The notes below the pieces were generated by a model. The model was given only the letters and a program-made list of their open reading frames with translations. It had not been told where the DNA came from and searched no databases. From Thermoplasmata archaeon (lineage in GTDB: Archaea; Thermoplasmatota; Thermoplasmata; Lutacidiplasmatales; UBA184): a DNA stretch of 5,591 nucleotides. The DNA is taken from NCBI GenBank assembly GCA_021823085.1, contig JAKAPG010000015.1, forward strand, positions 1 through 5,591, in the 5' to 3' direction. Position 1 is the first letter of the stretch. Each line of letters begins with the position of its first letter. The translations under genes were made by a program, and so were the position numbers. Below are positions 5,450 to 5,591 of the stretch, in pieces.

Positions 5450-5580
5450 CGGGAGCCCTCCGTCACCCCGGGCGGCCGCGCCGGGCGAGCGACCTCGACC
5501 ATGAGGTGTTCGGTGGCGCGGGTCACGATCTGATAGGCGGGATCCTCCGGCGGGAGGCGGAAGACGAGCGGGACCGCCGG
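5446..5580 (-). CDS. C-terminal fragment of an unidentified protein upstream of glyS
   Basis: Forty-four codons precede a TGA at 5448-5446 that overlaps the glyS ATG (ATGA). The segment VPLVFRLPPEDPAYQIVTRA and then TEHLMVEVARP has normal protein character, with alternating hydrophobic strand and amphipathic helix. A Pro/Arg-rich tail ending in VTEGSR follows. I do not recognise the family. The frame is closed on the 5' side by a TGA at 5583-5581, but its first base comes from the adapter-like sequence at the window end. That stop is therefore probably artificial, and the true gene continues beyond the edge. The tight overlap implies cotranscription and coupling with glyS. Confidence 0.5.
   Translation of the reverse strand, partial: PAVPLVFRLPPEDPAYQIVTRATEHLMVEVARPARPPGVTEGSR
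5457..5461 (-). promoter_or_regulatory. Shine-Dalgarno site for glyS
   Basis: On the minus strand GGAGG lies 7 nt ahead of the ATG at 5449, an ideal distance. It fixes the glyS start. It contrasts with the SD-less starts of the genes that have their own TATA boxes, fitting an archaeal pattern of leaderless first genes and SD-led internal genes. Confidence 0.65.
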
Positions 5581-5582
5581 TC

Positions 5583-5591
5583 AGATCGGAA
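5583..5591 (+). other. Probable residual Illumina adapter sequence at the contig end
   Basis: The final nine bases, AGATCGGAA, equal the first nine bases of the common Illumina TruSeq adapter (which continues GAGC). A nine-base match placed exactly at the terminus is unlikely by chance. These bases should not be treated as genomic. Confidence 0.75.

Noticed and set aside
1..5591. tRNA, rRNA, CRISPR array, insertion sequence or integration site
   Set aside because: No TTCRA-type T-loop with cloverleaf pairing, no spaced direct-repeat array, no transposase-like protein and no terminal inverted repeats were found by eye on either strand.

Overview
The window looks archaeal. It is GC-rich and carries archaea-specific protein families: an archaeal two-domain HTH regulator, a UPF0200 P-loop protein and a eukaryotic/archaeal-type alpha2 glycyl-tRNA synthetase. 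TATA boxes sit about 25-35 bp ahead of several start codons, as expected for leaderless archaeal transcripts. The UPF0200 P-loop variant (GSGKDE) and the overall mix suggest a high-GC member of the Thermoplasmatota, but this is inference, not proof. No mobile element, CRISPR array, rRNA or tRNA was recognised.

Layout from left to right. (1) Bases 1-114, minus strand: the N-terminus of a probable MFS transporter that runs off the left edge. (2) Bases 115-301: a divergent intergenic region with a TATA box and an operator-like inverted repeat facing right. (3) Bases 302-1935, plus strand: an archaeal HTH regulator whose stop overlaps (GTGA) the GTG start of a small protein that I read as a degenerate TraB/PrgY-like protein. 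(4) Bases 1932-3112, minus strand: a coiled-coil protein of unknown function whose stop overlaps (ATGA) the start of a UPF0200 nucleotide-kinase-like protein. This pair converges tail to tail on the regulator pair with a 4-bp overlap. (5) Bases 3199-3878, minus strand: a SAM-dependent O-methyltransferase broken by a single-base deletion. (6) Bases 3923-5449, minus strand: glycyl-tRNA synthetase. (7) Bases 5446-5580, minus strand: the C-terminal end of an unidentified gene overlapping glyS. The last nine bases match the start of an Illumina adapter.

How the genes relate. The regulator/TraB-like pair is translationally coupled and probably autoregulated. The divergent transporter is a plausible second target. 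The coiled-coil and UPF0200 genes form a second coupled pair behind their own TATA box. glyS appears to be an internal operon gene: it overlaps the upstream reading frame and has a clear Shine-Dalgarno site. No obvious new defence or metabolic system is visible. The points most worth checking are the disrupted methyltransferase (frameshift plus a Gly at a predicted metal-ligand position), the A-HTH-A' architecture of the regulator, the metal-motif-less TraB-like partner and the adapter-like right edge.
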